Source of the DNA: Thiorhodococcus minor
GTDB taxonomy: Bacteria > Pseudomonadota > Gammaproteobacteria > Chromatiales > Chromatiaceae
Reading direction: 5' to 3'
Assembly: GCF_010820565.1 (NCBI RefSeq)
Contig: NZ_JAAIJQ010000061.1
Location: forward strand, 1-35,313
DNA: 35,313 nucleotides
Part shown: positions 9,268 through 17,653 of the stretch, piece by piece
Numbering within the stretch: position 1 is the first letter of the stretch
Layout: each line of letters starts with the position of its first letter
Made by a program: the position numbers and the translations under genes
Notes under the pieces: generated by a model
Told to the model about the DNA's origin: nothing
The model's input: only the letters and a program-made list of their open reading frames with translations
Databases searched by the model: none

Positions 9268-10380
9268 ATGAGCCAAGCTGACAACCCCTTTCTGGCCATC
9301 GCGGCGCCCTGGATCGCGGGGCTGACGCCCTATGTGCCGGGAAAGCCCGTCTCCGAGCTGGAGCGTGAGCTGGGCATCCAAGATTCCGTCAAGCTGGCGT
9401 CGAACGAGAATCCGCTTGGCCCCGGCTCTCGGGCGCGCGCCGCCATGAACCTGGCTCTCGCGGAGCTGGGCAGGTATCCGGATGGCGGCGGCTACGATCT
9501 GAGACGCGCGCTCGCGGAGCATCACGGGGTTTCTCCGGCGTCAATCACCGTCGGGAATGGCTCCAATGACGTCCTGGATCTGGTCGCACGCGTCTTCCTG
9601 CAGCCAGGTGTCGAGTCCGTCTTCTCCGAGCACGCCTTCGCCGTCTACCCCATCGCGACCCAATCCGTCGGCGCGACGGCACGCGTGGCCAAGGCCCGCG
9701 ACTACGGCCATGATTTGGATGCGATGGCGGCGCTGGTCACCGACAAGACCCGTGTGGTGTGGATCGCCAATCCGAACAACCCGACCGGGACCTGGCTGAC
9801 CGCGACCGCGCTCAAGTCCTTCGTCGGCTCGCTGCCGCCCACCTGCATCCTGGTCGTGGACGAGGCCTACACCGAGTACGTCTCGGAGCCGGATTTCCCG
9901 GACGCGACCCATTGGATCGAAACCTTCCCGAATCTCATCGTCACGCGCACCTTCTCCAAGGCCCATGGACTGGCTGCGCTGCGAATCGGCTACGGCATTA
10001 GCGATCCTAAGCTCGCCGATCTCCTCAATCGGGTGCGACAGCCCTTCAACGTCAACGCCCTGGCCCAGGCCGCGGCGATTGCGGCTATCTCGGACCGCGA
10101 GCATGTGCGCGCCTCCGTCGAGCTGAACCGCGCTGGCATTAAGCAGCTGATCGGTGGCTTCGATCGATTGGGTCTGGGCTACATTCCATCCGTCGGCAAC
10201 TTCGTGACGGTCGACCTGGGCCGTCCCGCCGGTCCGGTCAACGATGCCCTGCTCAAGCGCGGCGTCATCCTGCGCCCGGTCGGCAACTACGGCCTGCCGA
10301 ATCACCTGCGGATCAGCATCGGGACGGAAGACGAGAATGCCCGTTGCCTCGCGGCCCTGGAGGCCGTGCTGGCCGCATGA
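9268..10380 (+). CDS. hisC: Histidinol-phosphate/aromatic aminotransferase
   Basis: A 370-residue class I/II PLP aminotransferase of the HisC family. Visible motifs: SNENPLGP near the N terminus, RYPDGGGYDLR, GNGSND (PLP phosphate region), NPNNPTGT, DEAYTEY and the PLP lysine K231 in TFSKAHGLAALRIGYG, then the C-terminal LRISIGT. HisC enzymes make histidinol phosphate from imidazole-acetol phosphate. A copy placed between pheA and tyrA, away from other his genes, often works or also works on prephenate, phenylpyruvate or hydroxyphenylpyruvate; that is inferred from position. The tyrA ATG overlaps its stop codon. No clear ribosome site is visible before the ATG. Confidence 0.93.
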   Translation: MSQADNPFLAIAAPWIAGLTPYVPGKPVSELERELGIQDSVKLASNENPLGPGSRARAAMNLALAELGRYPDGGGYDLRRALAEHHGVSPASITVGNGSNDVLDLVARVFLQPGVESVFSEHAFAVYPIATQSVGATARVAKARDYGHDLDAMAALVTDKTRVVWIANPNNPTGTWLTATALKSFVGSLPPTCILVVDEAYTEYVSEPDFPDATHWIETFPNLIVTRTFSKAHGLAALRIGYGISDPKLADLLNRVRQPFNVNALAQAAAIAAISDREHVRASVELNRAGIKQLIGGFDRLGLGYIPSVGNFVTVDLGRPAGPVNDALLKRGVILRPVGNYGLPNHLRISIGTEDENARCLAALEAVLAA

Positions 10381-11243
10381 TCGAGCGGCTCTCTATCATT
10401 GGGGTCGGGCTGATTGGCGGCTCGCTCGCGCGTGCGCTGCGGGCGGTCGGGCAGGTGGGAGAGGTGGTCGGCTGCGGCCGTTCTGGGCCGAATCTCGAGA
10501 AGGCGGTCGAGCTTGGCGTCATCGACCGCTTCACACATGATCCGGGGGAGGCCGTCGTCGGCGCCGACGTGGTCTTTCTCGCCGTACCTCTGGGCGCGAT
10601 GCGCGGGGCGCTGTCGGCCATCAAGGACCGGCTGGACGCGAGTGCCGTCATCACGGACGGTGGGAGCGTCAAGGGGAGCGTGGTCGCGGACGCGGTCGCC
10701 GCCTTCGGCAAGGTCCCGACACGGCTGGTGCCTGGTCATCCGATTGCGGGCACGGAGTGCAGCGGTGTGGAGGCCTCTTTCGCCGAGCTCTATCGGAATC
10801 GCCGTGTGATCCTGACGCCCTTGTCAGAGACGGAGCCGGATGCCCTCAGTCTGGTCAGCCGGATGTGGGAGGCCTGTGGTGCCGAGGTGACGACCATGTC
10901 GGTGGGCCATCACGACGAGGTCCTGGCCGCGACCAGCCATCTGCCGCACATGCTGGCCTTCGGCCTAGTGGATGCCCTGGCGCGCATGCGCGAGAACGAC
11001 GAGATTTTCCGTTACGCCGCCGGCGGTTTCCGCGACTTCACCCGCATCGCCTCCAGCAGTCCCGTCATGTGGCGGGACATCTGCATCGCCAACCGCGAGG
11101 CACTGAGCGCCATGCTGGCCCGTTTCGGGATCGAGATGACGGATCTCGCCGAGAGCATTCGGCGCGCCGATGGCGATCATCTGCTCGAGATCTTCGAGCG
11201 CGCCAAGGCTGCGCGCGACCGCTACGTCGATCGCGTGAAGTAG
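10377..11243 (+). CDS. tyrA: Prephenate dehydrogenase
   Basis: A 288-residue NAD(P)-dependent prephenate (or arogenate) dehydrogenase for tyrosine synthesis. The N-terminal Rossmann motif is GVGLIGGS (residues 9-16). The catalytic-type histidine is H121 in GHPIAGTE, and the helical C-terminal domain has SHLPHMLAFGLVDAL and AAGGFRDFTRIASSSPVMW. The frame stays open 11 codons further up, but the ATG at 10377 is chosen because homology starts at MIERLSIIGVG and it overlaps the hisC stop (ATGA), a sign of translational coupling. There is no ACT domain, so inhibition by tyrosine would have to use the active site or be absent. The next gene is convergent. Confidence 0.95.
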   Translation: MIERLSIIGVGLIGGSLARALRAVGQVGEVVGCGRSGPNLEKAVELGVIDRFTHDPGEAVVGADVVFLAVPLGAMRGALSAIKDRLDASAVITDGGSVKGSVVADAVAAFGKVPTRLVPGHPIAGTECSGVEASFAELYRNRRVILTPLSETEPDALSLVSRMWEACGAEVTTMSVGHHDEVLAATSHLPHMLAFGLVDALARMRENDEIFRYAAGGFRDFTRIASSSPVMWRDICIANREALSAMLARFGIEMTDLAESIRRADGDHLLEIFERAKAARDRYVDRVK

Positions 11244-11259
11244 AGGCGCGGGGCTCGAG

Positions 11260-11284
11260 CCGGAAAGGCGCAAAGGGCGCGAAG
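11260..11284. repeat. Dispersed AAGGCGCAAAG-type repeat, copy 1
   Basis: The core AAAGGCGCAAAGGGCGCGAAG matches two other intergenic stretches in this window (14006-14034 and 34453-34480). It lies just after the tyrA stop, in a convergent gap of about 100 bp. Confidence 0.65.
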
Positions 11285-11346
11285 CTCTGCTTGGCTAGCC
11301 AGCCCGCCAAGGCTGCTGTGACCGAGCGCTCCGCTGATTTCTCGCT

Positions 11347-12039
11347 TCAATCCGGGCGTTTCTCGGCCTTGGCCATGGTGTCGAGGGGCGCGACCAGGGC
11401 CGGAAAATCGGCCAGGTTGACGTATTGGATGACGACGTGGCCCTTGGTGTCGCGCCCGATATCGAGTCCACGCTTGGGGTAGAGCCAATGGACGATGCCG
11501 GTCTCCGGCTCGGTCAGCTTGCGCGCCGGCTCGCCGAATCTCTGGGTGATGAGGGCATCGTCCAGTCGCGCCTTGGGGAGATAGCTGATACTGCGAATTG
11601 GCTGTGAGGCCAACGCCTCGGCGTCGGCTGGGTCCAGCTTCACCTTTTTTCCGCCGCTGCTGAGCTGGCTGATGCGCAGTCCGCGGTCGTACATCGCTTC
11701 CAGCCTGGCCTGAGCGACGTCCAGCGTGATGACGAAGTCGGCCCTCAGCCGCTCGAGATAGATCTGGTCGAAATAGGCCTCGACCGCGAATTCGATCGGC
11801 TCCTCGACCGTCTTGAACAGATTGAGCTTGCCTTCCTCCTTGAAGACGGCCCGGACTTCGTCAAGCGTCGTCTCGCCGAGCGTGAAACCAAAGATCTGGG
11901 TATGGCCGAGCTCGTCCCGATCGATCTGCCAAGGCAGCCTGACGACACCGTCGTCGATGGGATCCGGCATCAGCAGCAGCATGCCGGCGAAGCCCAGGGC
12001 CGCGGCCCCTAGGATGGACAAGACCATCTTGCGATCCAT
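11347..12039 (-). CDS. Membrane-anchored protein of unknown function
   Basis: I do not recognise a named family for this 230-residue protein. It starts MDRKMVLSILGAAALGFAGM, a hydrophobic stretch (about residues 5-23) that can be an uncleaved signal anchor, so most of the chain should face the periplasm. The rest is soluble and charged, with segments such as FGFTLGETTLDEVRAVF and SISYLPKARLDDALITQRFGEP that suggest a repeated small fold related to SmpA/OmlA-like 'FG.T..ev...fG.P' patterns; this is only a resemblance. CGGGAG lies about 10 nt upstream of the start codon on the minus strand. The Mth938-like gene ends 39 bp upstream on the same strand, so the two are probably one transcription unit. 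Confidence 0.75.
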   Translation of the reverse strand: MDRKMVLSILGAAALGFAGMLLLMPDPIDDGVVRLPWQIDRDELGHTQIFGFTLGETTLDEVRAVFKEEGKLNLFKTVEEPIEFAVEAYFDQIYLERLRADFVITLDVAQARLEAMYDRGLRISQLSSGGKKVKLDPADAEALASQPIRSISYLPKARLDDALITQRFGEPARKLTEPETGIVHWLYPKRGLDIGRDTKGHVVIQYVNLADFPALVAPLDTMAKAEKRPD

Positions 12040-12078
12040 GATGTGACGACTCCCGTTGAGGCGAGGGAAGGAGGGGGA

Positions 12079-12450
12079 TCAGGCGAGGATGAGTCCGGCG
12101 GCGACGCGGCGCCCTTCGGACATCAGAATATTGTAGGTACGGCAAGCCGCGCCCGTATCCATGACCTCGATGCCGACACCGCGCTCCAGCACCCAAAAAT
12201 AGACCTCTGGCGGCGGGAAGAACTGCTCCTCGCCAGTGCCGAGCACGATGACCTGGGGATCCAGCGCCAGCACGGTCTCCAGGTGCTCGGGCACCAGGTC
12301 CCTGGGGCCGCTGGGCTCCCAGTCTTCGATGATGCGGTCTGGTGCGAGGACCAGGCTTCTGTGAAAACGCCGGCCGCCCACCAGAATGCCCTCAGGTCCG
12401 TAGCCCTCGACCAGGTTGCCGCTTGAATCGTCTGCCTCTGCGAATCTCAT
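12079..12450 (-). CDS. Mth938-like (DUF498/Xcc1710) domain protein
   Basis: A 123-residue protein of the Mth938-like family, a small alpha/beta fold without an agreed enzyme function in bacteria; eukaryotic NDUFAF3 is a relative that assists complex I assembly. Typical features are GYGPEGILVGGRRFHRSLVLAPDRI at the N terminus (the 'gyg..g..v.g..y..s..v.p' pattern), the central DPQVIVLGTGEEQFFPP, and the C-terminal GVGIEVMDTGAACRTYNILMSEGRRVAAGLI. The frame is open to 12534, but the ATG at 12450 gives the usual length and the family start. It is divergent from gltX, about 100 bp away. Confidence 0.85.
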   Translation of the reverse strand: MRFAEADDSSGNLVEGYGPEGILVGGRRFHRSLVLAPDRIIEDWEPSGPRDLVPEHLETVLALDPQVIVLGTGEEQFFPPPEVYFWVLERGVGIEVMDTGAACRTYNILMSEGRRVAAGLILA

Positions 12451-12511
12451 GTGCTCAACATAACCGATGGCCGGAGACTCGAACAAGCGGGCAGGGAAAC
12501 GAGCCACTGTG

Positions 12512-12517
12512 TAGAAT
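12512..12517 (+). promoter_or_regulatory. Putative gltX promoter -10 box
   Basis: TAGAAT, 36 nt before the gltX ATG, matches the hexamers before gyrA and glnS. No convincing -35 is seen at the expected distance. Confidence 0.35.
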
Positions 12518-12553
12518 TTCGCACCTCGATTCAATCAACCTGCCCGGAACGCC

Positions 12554-13972
12554 ATGACAGTTCGCACCAGATTCGCACCCTCACCAACCGGCTATCTGCA
12601 CGTTGGAGGCGCCCGCACGGCCCTCTTCTCCTACCTCTATGCCCGCAAGCATGGGGGTCAGTTCGTGCTGCGTATCGAGGATACGGATCTGGAGCGCTCG
12701 ACCGCGGAGTCGGTGAACGCCATCCTGGAGGGCATGACCTGGCTGGGTCTGGACTACGACGAAGGCCCCTTCTACCAGACCGAGCGATTCGATCGTTACA
12801 ACCAGGTCATCGAGGAGTTGCTGGAAAAAGGGCTGGCCTACCGCTGCGACTGCCCCAAGGACCGGCTCGAGAAGCTCCGCGTCGATCAGATGGCGCGCAA
12901 GATGAAGCCGCGCTATGACGGGCGCTGCCGCAATCGCCAGGTCGATCCGAGCGAGCCGCACGTCATTCGCTTCAAGAATCCGGTCGACGGCGCGGTCGTC
13001 GTCGACGATCTCATCCGCGGCCGTGTCCCCTTCAGCAACGCCGAGCTGGACGACCTCATCATCCGCCGCAGCGACGGCTCGCCGACCTACAACCTGACGG
13101 TGGTGGTCGACGATGCCGACATGCAGATCACCCACGTCATCCGTGGCGACGATCACCTGAACAACACGCCGCGCCAGATCAATATCCTCAAGGCCCTCGG
13201 GTTCGAGCCGCCGCGCTACGCACATGTGCCCATGATCCTGGGCGACGACGGTGCGCGGCTGTCGAAGCGCCATGGTGCGGTGAGCGTGATCGCCTATCGC
13301 GATCACGGCTATCTGCCCGAGGCCCTGCTCAATTACCTGGTGCGCCTCGGCTGGTCGCATGGCGATCAGGAGGTCTTCTCGGTCGAGCAGATGATCGAGC
13401 TCTTCGATATCGGCGACGTCAACAAGGCCGCGTCCGCCTTCAACAAGGACAAGCTCGACTGGCTCAACCAGCAATATCTCCAGCACGCCGAGCCTGGCCG
13501 CATCGCAAGGCTGCTGAGTCCGCACATGGGCAAGCTCGACATCGACCCCTCGACGGGGCCGGACCTCGCGGATGTCGTCAAGGCCCAGGCCGCCCGCGCC
13601 AAGACCCTGACCGAGCTGGCCGAGATCAGCGCCTTCTGCTACCAGGATTTCGACGAGTACGACGAGGGCTCGGCCAAGAAGCACCTGCGTCCCGTCGCGC
13701 GCGAGGCCTTGGAAAGACTGCGCGCAGCCTTCGAGCTCATGGCCTTCGAGGACTGGACCCCCGAGCAGCTCAAGCACGTCGTCGAGCGCGTCGCCGAGGA
13801 GCTGGAGGTCAACATGGGCAAGATCGCTCAGCCGCTGCGCGTGGCCGTCGTCGGCCGCGCCGCATCGCCGGGCATCGACGAGACGCTGATGCTGGTGGGT
13901 AAGGACGCGACCTTGCGGCGCATCGACAAGGCGCTCGCCTTCATCGCGGCACGCGCCGCCGCGTCGTCCTGA
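12554..13972 (+). CDS. gltX: Glutamyl-tRNA synthetase
   Basis: A 472-residue class I aminoacyl-tRNA synthetase (E. coli 471) charging tRNA-Glu. The HIGH-type motif is in [17 protein letters not shown], and the KMSKS-type motif is LSKRH (236-240). The zinc-binding region keeps C98, C100 and C125 at the same numbers as E. coli, but the fourth ligand position, H127 in E. coli, is N127 here (GRCRN). The C-terminal anticodon-binding helical region is complete. The start [16 protein letters not shown] is standard. A single full-length copy appears in the window together with glnS, so the direct glutamine-charging route is likely used rather than a misacylating GluRS. Confidence 0.97.
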   Translation: MTVRTRFAPSPTGYLHVGGARTALFSYLYARKHGGQFVLRIEDTDLERSTAESVNAILEGMTWLGLDYDEGPFYQTERFDRYNQVIEELLEKGLAYRCDCPKDRLEKLRVDQMARKMKPRYDGRCRNRQVDPSEPHVIRFKNPVDGAVVVDDLIRGRVPFSNAELDDLIIRRSDGSPTYNLTVVVDDADMQITHVIRGDDHLNNTPRQINILKALGFEPPRYAHVPMILGDDGARLSKRHGAVSVIAYRDHGYLPEALLNYLVRLGWSHGDQEVFSVEQMIELFDIGDVNKAASAFNKDKLDWLNQQYLQHAEPGRIARLLSPHMGKLDIDPSTGPDLADVVKAQAARAKTLTELAEISAFCYQDFDEYDEGSAKKHLRPVAREALERLRAAFELMAFEDWTPEQLKHVVERVAEELEVNMGKIAQPLRVAVVGRAASPGIDETLMLVGKDATLRRIDKALAFIAARAAASS

Positions 13973-14005
13973 GGCGTCGAGCGGTACCCTCGAGTCAGGC
14001 AATCG

Positions 14006-14034
14006 GAGCCGCAAAGGCGCAAAGGAGGCGAGGC
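14006..14034. repeat. Dispersed AAGGCGCAAAG-type repeat, copy 2
   Basis: CCGCAAAGGCGCAAAGG with an imperfect tail, related to copies at 11260-11284 and 34453-34480. It lies in the convergent gap between gltX and the DUF1840 gene. Confidence 0.65.
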
Positions 14035-14087
14035 ATTTGAGGGTTTGTCCGGCAAGGGGCTGGGTGTGTTGGCGTCCAGGTCAAACA

Positions 14088-14115
14088 GGTGTCGGCCTGG
14101 AGGCCGACACTCCCA
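14088..14115. repeat. 28-bp palindromic repeat, copy 1
   Basis: GTGTCGGCC (14089-14097) pairs with GGCCGACAC (14102-14110) around TGGA. The 28-bp unit, including the flanking GG...TCCCA, recurs in reverse orientation at 29812-29839 with one mismatch. It lies between the convergent gltX and DUF1840 genes, where the hairpin could also stop transcription from either side. Confidence 0.8.
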
Positions 14116-14132
14116 GCCCTCTCAAGTTTGAA

Positions 14133-14447
14133 TCAGGTCTCCCACATCACGTTCGCCTCGTCGGCCGCTGCGGCCTTGAGCAGCTCGATGAGGGGCAGGG
14201 CGCGGTGAGCGAGGCTGACGTGCATCGACTCCTCGTCCTTGCCCTTGCCGCTGGGCTCGGGATCCAGGCTCTCGCCGGCGTGCTCTGAAACTGCCTGTTC
14301 GAGTCGCTCCAGCGCGGCGGGGACGTCCTCGGCGAGCAGTGCGCCAGGCACGGCGCCACTGTGTCCCATCAGCTTGATGAGCGTCACGGCGACATCGCCG
14401 AACATGGTGATGGGCGCGTAGGCCTTGGTTTGGAACTTGACCAGCAT
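14133..14447 (-). CDS. DUF1840 domain protein
   Basis: A 104-residue protein matching the DUF1840 family of short proteobacterial proteins with unknown function. It begins MLVKFQTKAYAPITMFGDVAV, the usual family opening, followed by LIKLMGHSGAVPGAL and a C-terminal helix ending LIELLKAAAADEANVMWE. A charged low-complexity linker (PSGKGKDEES) sits in the middle. GGAG lies 8 nt upstream of the start on the minus strand. It is alone between gltX and glnS; nothing in the context reveals its job. Confidence 0.85.
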   Translation of the reverse strand: MLVKFQTKAYAPITMFGDVAVTLIKLMGHSGAVPGALLAEDVPAALERLEQAVSEHAGESLDPEPSGKGKDEESMHVSLAHRALPLIELLKAAAADEANVMWET

Positions 14448-14594
14448 GAAGGACTCTCCGGTTGGATCGCGATGGGGACGGACACAGCTAAATGGGCAGC
14501 AGGTCGAGGATTCGCTCCGCGTCTTGACAGTATAGATTTCCGCCCGGCATCGTCATGACCGCGAAGCTCGGGCGGGCGGCGATCTCGCCCACGC

Positions 14595-14623
14595 CTTACA
14601 ATTGCCCGGACAGCCGCTAGAAT
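14595..14623 (+). promoter_or_regulatory. Putative glnS promoter
   Basis: CTTACA (14595-14600) and TAGAAT (14618-14623) are separated by 17 bp, a fair sigma-70 promoter, giving a start about 30 nt before the glnS ATG. A TTGACA at about 14525 has no partner -10 at the right distance. Confidence 0.55.
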
Positions 14624-14658
14624 GCGGAGCCCATTGATTTCACAGCGCCCAAGAGACC

Positions 14659-16332
14659 ATGACCGACGCCGCCGAGTCGCCCCGTACCAATTTCATCCGT
14701 CAAATCATCGAAGCCGATCTGGCCTCAGGTAAGCACAAGCGCATCGCGACGCGCTTTCCGCCGGAGCCGAACGGCTATCTGCACATCGGCCACGCCAAGT
14801 CGATCGTGCTGAATTTCGGCTTGGCGCAAGACCTCGGGGGCACCTGCAATCTGCGTTTCGACGACACCAATCCTCACAAGGAAAATGTGGAGTTCGTCGA
14901 GGCCATCAAGGCGGACGTGCGCTGGCTCGGCTTCGACTGGGACGATCGGCTGTATTTTGCCTCGGATTATTTCGAGCAGCTCTATGATTTCGCGGTCGAG
15001 CTGATCAAGAAAGGGCTCGCCTATGTCTGCGAGCTCTCCGCCGATGAGATGCGGGCCTATCGCGGCACACTCACCGAGTCCGGCAAGGACAGTCCCTATC
15101 GCAATCGCTCGGTGGAGGAGAACCTGGACCTCTTCGCCCGCATGCGGGCGGGGGAGTTCCCGGACGGCTCGCGCACCCTGCGCGCCCGCATCGACATGGC
15201 CTCGCCCAACATCAACATGCGCGACCCGGTGCTCTACCGCATCAAGCATGGCGTGGTGCATCACCAGACCGGCACGGCCTGGTGCCTCTATCCGACCTAC
15301 GACTACACCCACCCCATCTCGGACGCGCTCGAGGGCATCACCCATTCGCTCTGCACCCTGGAGTTCGAGGACCATCGTCCGCTCTACGACTGGTACGTGG
15401 ACAAGGTCTCCGTCCCGAGCAAGCCGCGCCAGATCGAGTTCAGCCGGCTCAATCTCGAATACACCGTCATGAGCAAGCGGCGACTGACGGATCTGGTGTC
15501 GGAGTCGCACGTCCAGGGCTGGGACGACCCGCGGATGCCCACCATCGCCGGGCTGCGCCGCCGCGGCTACACGCCGGCCTCGATCCGCGAGTTCTGCTAC
15601 CGCATCGGCATCACCAAGTCGGAGAACATGGTCGAGATGGCCATGCTCGAGAGCGCCATCCGTGACGACCTGGATGCCCACGCGCCGCGCCGCATGGCCG
15701 TGCTGCGGCCGCTCAAGGTGGTGCTGACCAACTACCCCGAAGGGCAGGTGGAGGAGGTGGAGGCGCGCAACCATCCCAAGGACGAGTCGATGGGCCTGCG
15801 CCGCCTGCCCTTCTCGCGCGAGCTCTACATGGATCGCAGCGATTTCGAGGAAGTCCCGCCCAAGGGCTTCAAGCGCCTGATTCCGGGAGGCGAGGTGCGC
15901 CTGCGCAATGCCTATGTGATCCGCTGCGACGAGGTGATCAAGGACGCCGCCGGAGAGGTGGTCGAGCTGCGCGCCTCGGTGGACATGGAGACCCTGGGCA
16001 AGAATCCAGAGGGGCGCAAGGTCAAGGGCGTCATTCACTGGGTCTCGGCACAGCATGGCGTGTCCGCCGAGGTGCGGCTGTACGATCGCTTGTTTCAGGT
16101 GGCGACGCCCGGGGCCGGCGGCGCGGACTATCGCGACGACATCAACCCCGGATCCCTCGAGGCCCTGACCCATTGCGTCCTGGAGCCCGCGCTGGCCAGT
16201 GCCCAGGCGGGCGAGCGGTTCCAGTTCGAGCGCGAGGGCTACTTCGTCGTCGATCCGGATGCCATGCCCGAGCGTCCCGTCTTCAATCTCACCGTCGGTC
16301 TGCGCGACACCTGGGGTAAAGGCAAGAAATGA
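14659..16332 (+). CDS. glnS: Glutaminyl-tRNA synthetase
   Basis: A 557-residue class I synthetase (E. coli 554) charging tRNA-Gln. The HIGH motif is at 42-45 in [15 protein letters not shown], and the KMSKS-type motif is VMSKR (270-274). The GlnRS-specific FDDTNPHKE segment and the two beta-barrel anticodon domains (from about residue 340 to the end, including [13 protein letters not shown] and [21 protein letters not shown]) are complete. The ATG at 14659 gives the family start. The next gene overlaps its stop codon by 4 bp. Confidence 0.97.
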   Translation: MTDAAESPRTNFIRQIIEADLASGKHKRIATRFPPEPNGYLHIGHAKSIVLNFGLAQDLGGTCNLRFDDTNPHKENVEFVEAIKADVRWLGFDWDDRLYFASDYFEQLYDFAVELIKKGLAYVCELSADEMRAYRGTLTESGKDSPYRNRSVEENLDLFARMRAGEFPDGSRTLRARIDMASPNINMRDPVLYRIKHGVVHHQTGTAWCLYPTYDYTHPISDALEGITHSLCTLEFEDHRPLYDWYVDKVSVPSKPRQIEFSRLNLEYTVMSKRRLTDLVSESHVQGWDDPRMPTIAGLRRRGYTPASIREFCYRIGITKSENMVEMAMLESAIRDDLDAHAPRRMAVLRPLKVVLTNYPEGQVEEVEARNHPKDESMGLRRLPFSRELYMDRSDFEEVPPKGFKRLIPGGEVRLRNAYVIRCDEVIKDAAGEVVELRASVDMETLGKNPEGRKVKGVIHWVSAQHGVSAEVRLYDRLFQVATPGAGGADYRDDINPGSLEALTHCVLEPALASAQAGERFQFEREGYFVVDPDAMPERPVFNLTVGLRDTWGKGKK

Positions 16333-16916
16333 GGTCGTCCGAGCGGAAGGGGACCGAGGCGGACGCCTCCGGCGCGGCCATTCCCGTGCATGAGCGTCTG
16401 GCCGCCGACATCGGCGTCAGTCTCTATGCGTCGCTCGCCTCGCCAGGCCGCATCCTCGATCATTTTCGCCGCGAGGCCGAGCGTGCCTTGGAGCTGACGC
16501 GGCGGCTCCCGCAGGAGGCCGCCGCGCGCCCCGTTCGCATTCGGCGTTTCCCAGGGATCGAGGCCGAGAGCCGACATTGGTCCGTCTACATGACCCTCGA
16601 TCATCTGGTCATGGTCAACAGCGCCATCACCGCCCTCATCCACGCGATCTGCTCGGGCCACACGCAAGGCGTCGAGATCCGCCTCGACGATGTCAGGCCG
16701 CACGCCGATGCAGGTGCCGATCGCATCGTGGCCCTAGAGGCCCTGGTCGATCGCTATGCCCATCAGATCGACTGTCTCGGCATATTGCAGTCCCGGGCAC
16801 GTCATCCGCATCCCTGGCTCGGTCCTCTCACCGCCCGTCAGTGGCACGCCTTGGCGGCATTGCACAATCGCGTGCATCGGGTGCAGATCGAGAAGATCGT
16901 GCGCCGACTGGATTGA
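16329..16916 (+). CDS. DinB-like putative metal-binding protein
   Basis: A 195-residue protein resembling the DinB/DUF1569 four-helix fold. Possible metal-binding histidines are H92 (TLDHLVMVN) and the H179/H183 pair four residues apart in [14 protein letters not shown], which is the triad pattern of that superfamily. No enzyme activity can be named; DinB-fold proteins include thiol-dependent transferases and many uncharacterised members. The ATG overlaps the glnS stop (ATGA), so it is probably translated from the glnS message, and the uracil glycosylase gene begins 5 nt after its stop. Confidence 0.75.
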   Translation: MRSSERKGTEADASGAAIPVHERLAADIGVSLYASLASPGRILDHFRREAERALELTRRLPQEAAARPVRIRRFPGIEAESRHWSVYMTLDHLVMVNSAITALIHAICSGHTQGVEIRLDDVRPHADAGADRIVALEALVDRYAHQIDCLGILQSRARHPHPWLGPLTARQWHALAALHNRVHRVQIEKIVRRLD

Positions 16917-16921
16917 CTCAG

Positions 16922-17575
16922 GTGTCCGATCCTAGCCTTCCGAACGCCTCCCCGGCGCACCCTCAGGCCGCCCTCGATCAGCTCCACAGCGACCTCGAGG
17001 CCTGCCAGCGCTGCCCCAAGATGCTCGGGCCGCCCGTGCACAGCGTCTCGGTGGTGTCTCCCATCATGCTCATCGGCCAGGCGCCGGGCACGCGCGAGAT
17101 CGAGCAGAAGCGCCCCTTCTGCTGGACCGCCGGCAAGACGCTCTTTGGCTGGTTTGCGTCGATCGGCCTCGACGAGCAGGCATTTCGCAGCCAGGTGCTG
17201 ATGAGCGCGGTTTGCCGCTGTTTCCCAGGCAAGAATCCCAAGGGCGGCGACCGCGTGCCGGATGGCGACGAAGTGGATCGCTGCGCCTCCTGGTGGCGGA
17301 CCGAGATGGCGCTGCTGCGTCCGCGCCTCATCCTGCCGGTCGGCAAGCTCGCCATCTCGCAGCTGATGGACTGCAAGCGGCTCAACGACGTGGTCGGTCA
17401 GCAATGGTCCTACCGCTCCGAGGACGGCTGGGAAGCGGACATCGTTCCGCTGCCCCACTCCTCGGGCGCCTCCACCTGGTTCAAGATGGATCCCGGTAAG
17501 GATCTGCTGGCGCGCGCCTTGGAGCTGATCGCCGCGCATCCATGCTGGCAGGCGCTCCTCAGTGGGAAGCGCTGA
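16922..17575 (+). CDS. Uracil-DNA glycosylase family protein (family 4/5-like, Fe-S)
   Basis: A 217-residue member of the uracil-DNA glycosylase superfamily. The N-terminal CQRC (C28, C31), with later cysteines in VCRCFPG and DRCASWW, fits the 4Fe-4S cluster of family 4/5 enzymes. The GQAPGTRE motif (from G52) is the uracil-binding/catalytic loop, and LPHSSGAS (H179) is the second active-site loop. It should remove uracil from DNA for base-excision repair. GTG at 16922 is chosen as start: it lies 5 nt after the previous stop, and later ATGs would lose the CxxC pair. No strong ribosome site is seen, so coupling to the DinB-like gene is likely. The AP-site enzymes of the pathway are not nearby. 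Confidence 0.85.
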   Translation: MSDPSLPNASPAHPQAALDQLHSDLEACQRCPKMLGPPVHSVSVVSPIMLIGQAPGTREIEQKRPFCWTAGKTLFGWFASIGLDEQAFRSQVLMSAVCRCFPGKNPKGGDRVPDGDEVDRCASWWRTEMALLRPRLILPVGKLAISQLMDCKRLNDVVGQQWSYRSEDGWEADIVPLPHSSGASTWFKMDPGKDLLARALELIAAHPCWQALLSGKR

Positions 17576-17653
17576 AATCTTGATGCGTGCCGAGGCCATG
17601 GTCCAACGCAAGCCGCATCACTCCGGGAATTGCATCACAGGCGGGGGTGGAGG

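Noticed and set aside
14525-14545. TTGACA near 14525 as the -35 of glnS
   Set aside because: No acceptable -10 hexamer lies 16-18 bp downstream; the CTTACA/TAGAAT pair nearer the gene fits better.
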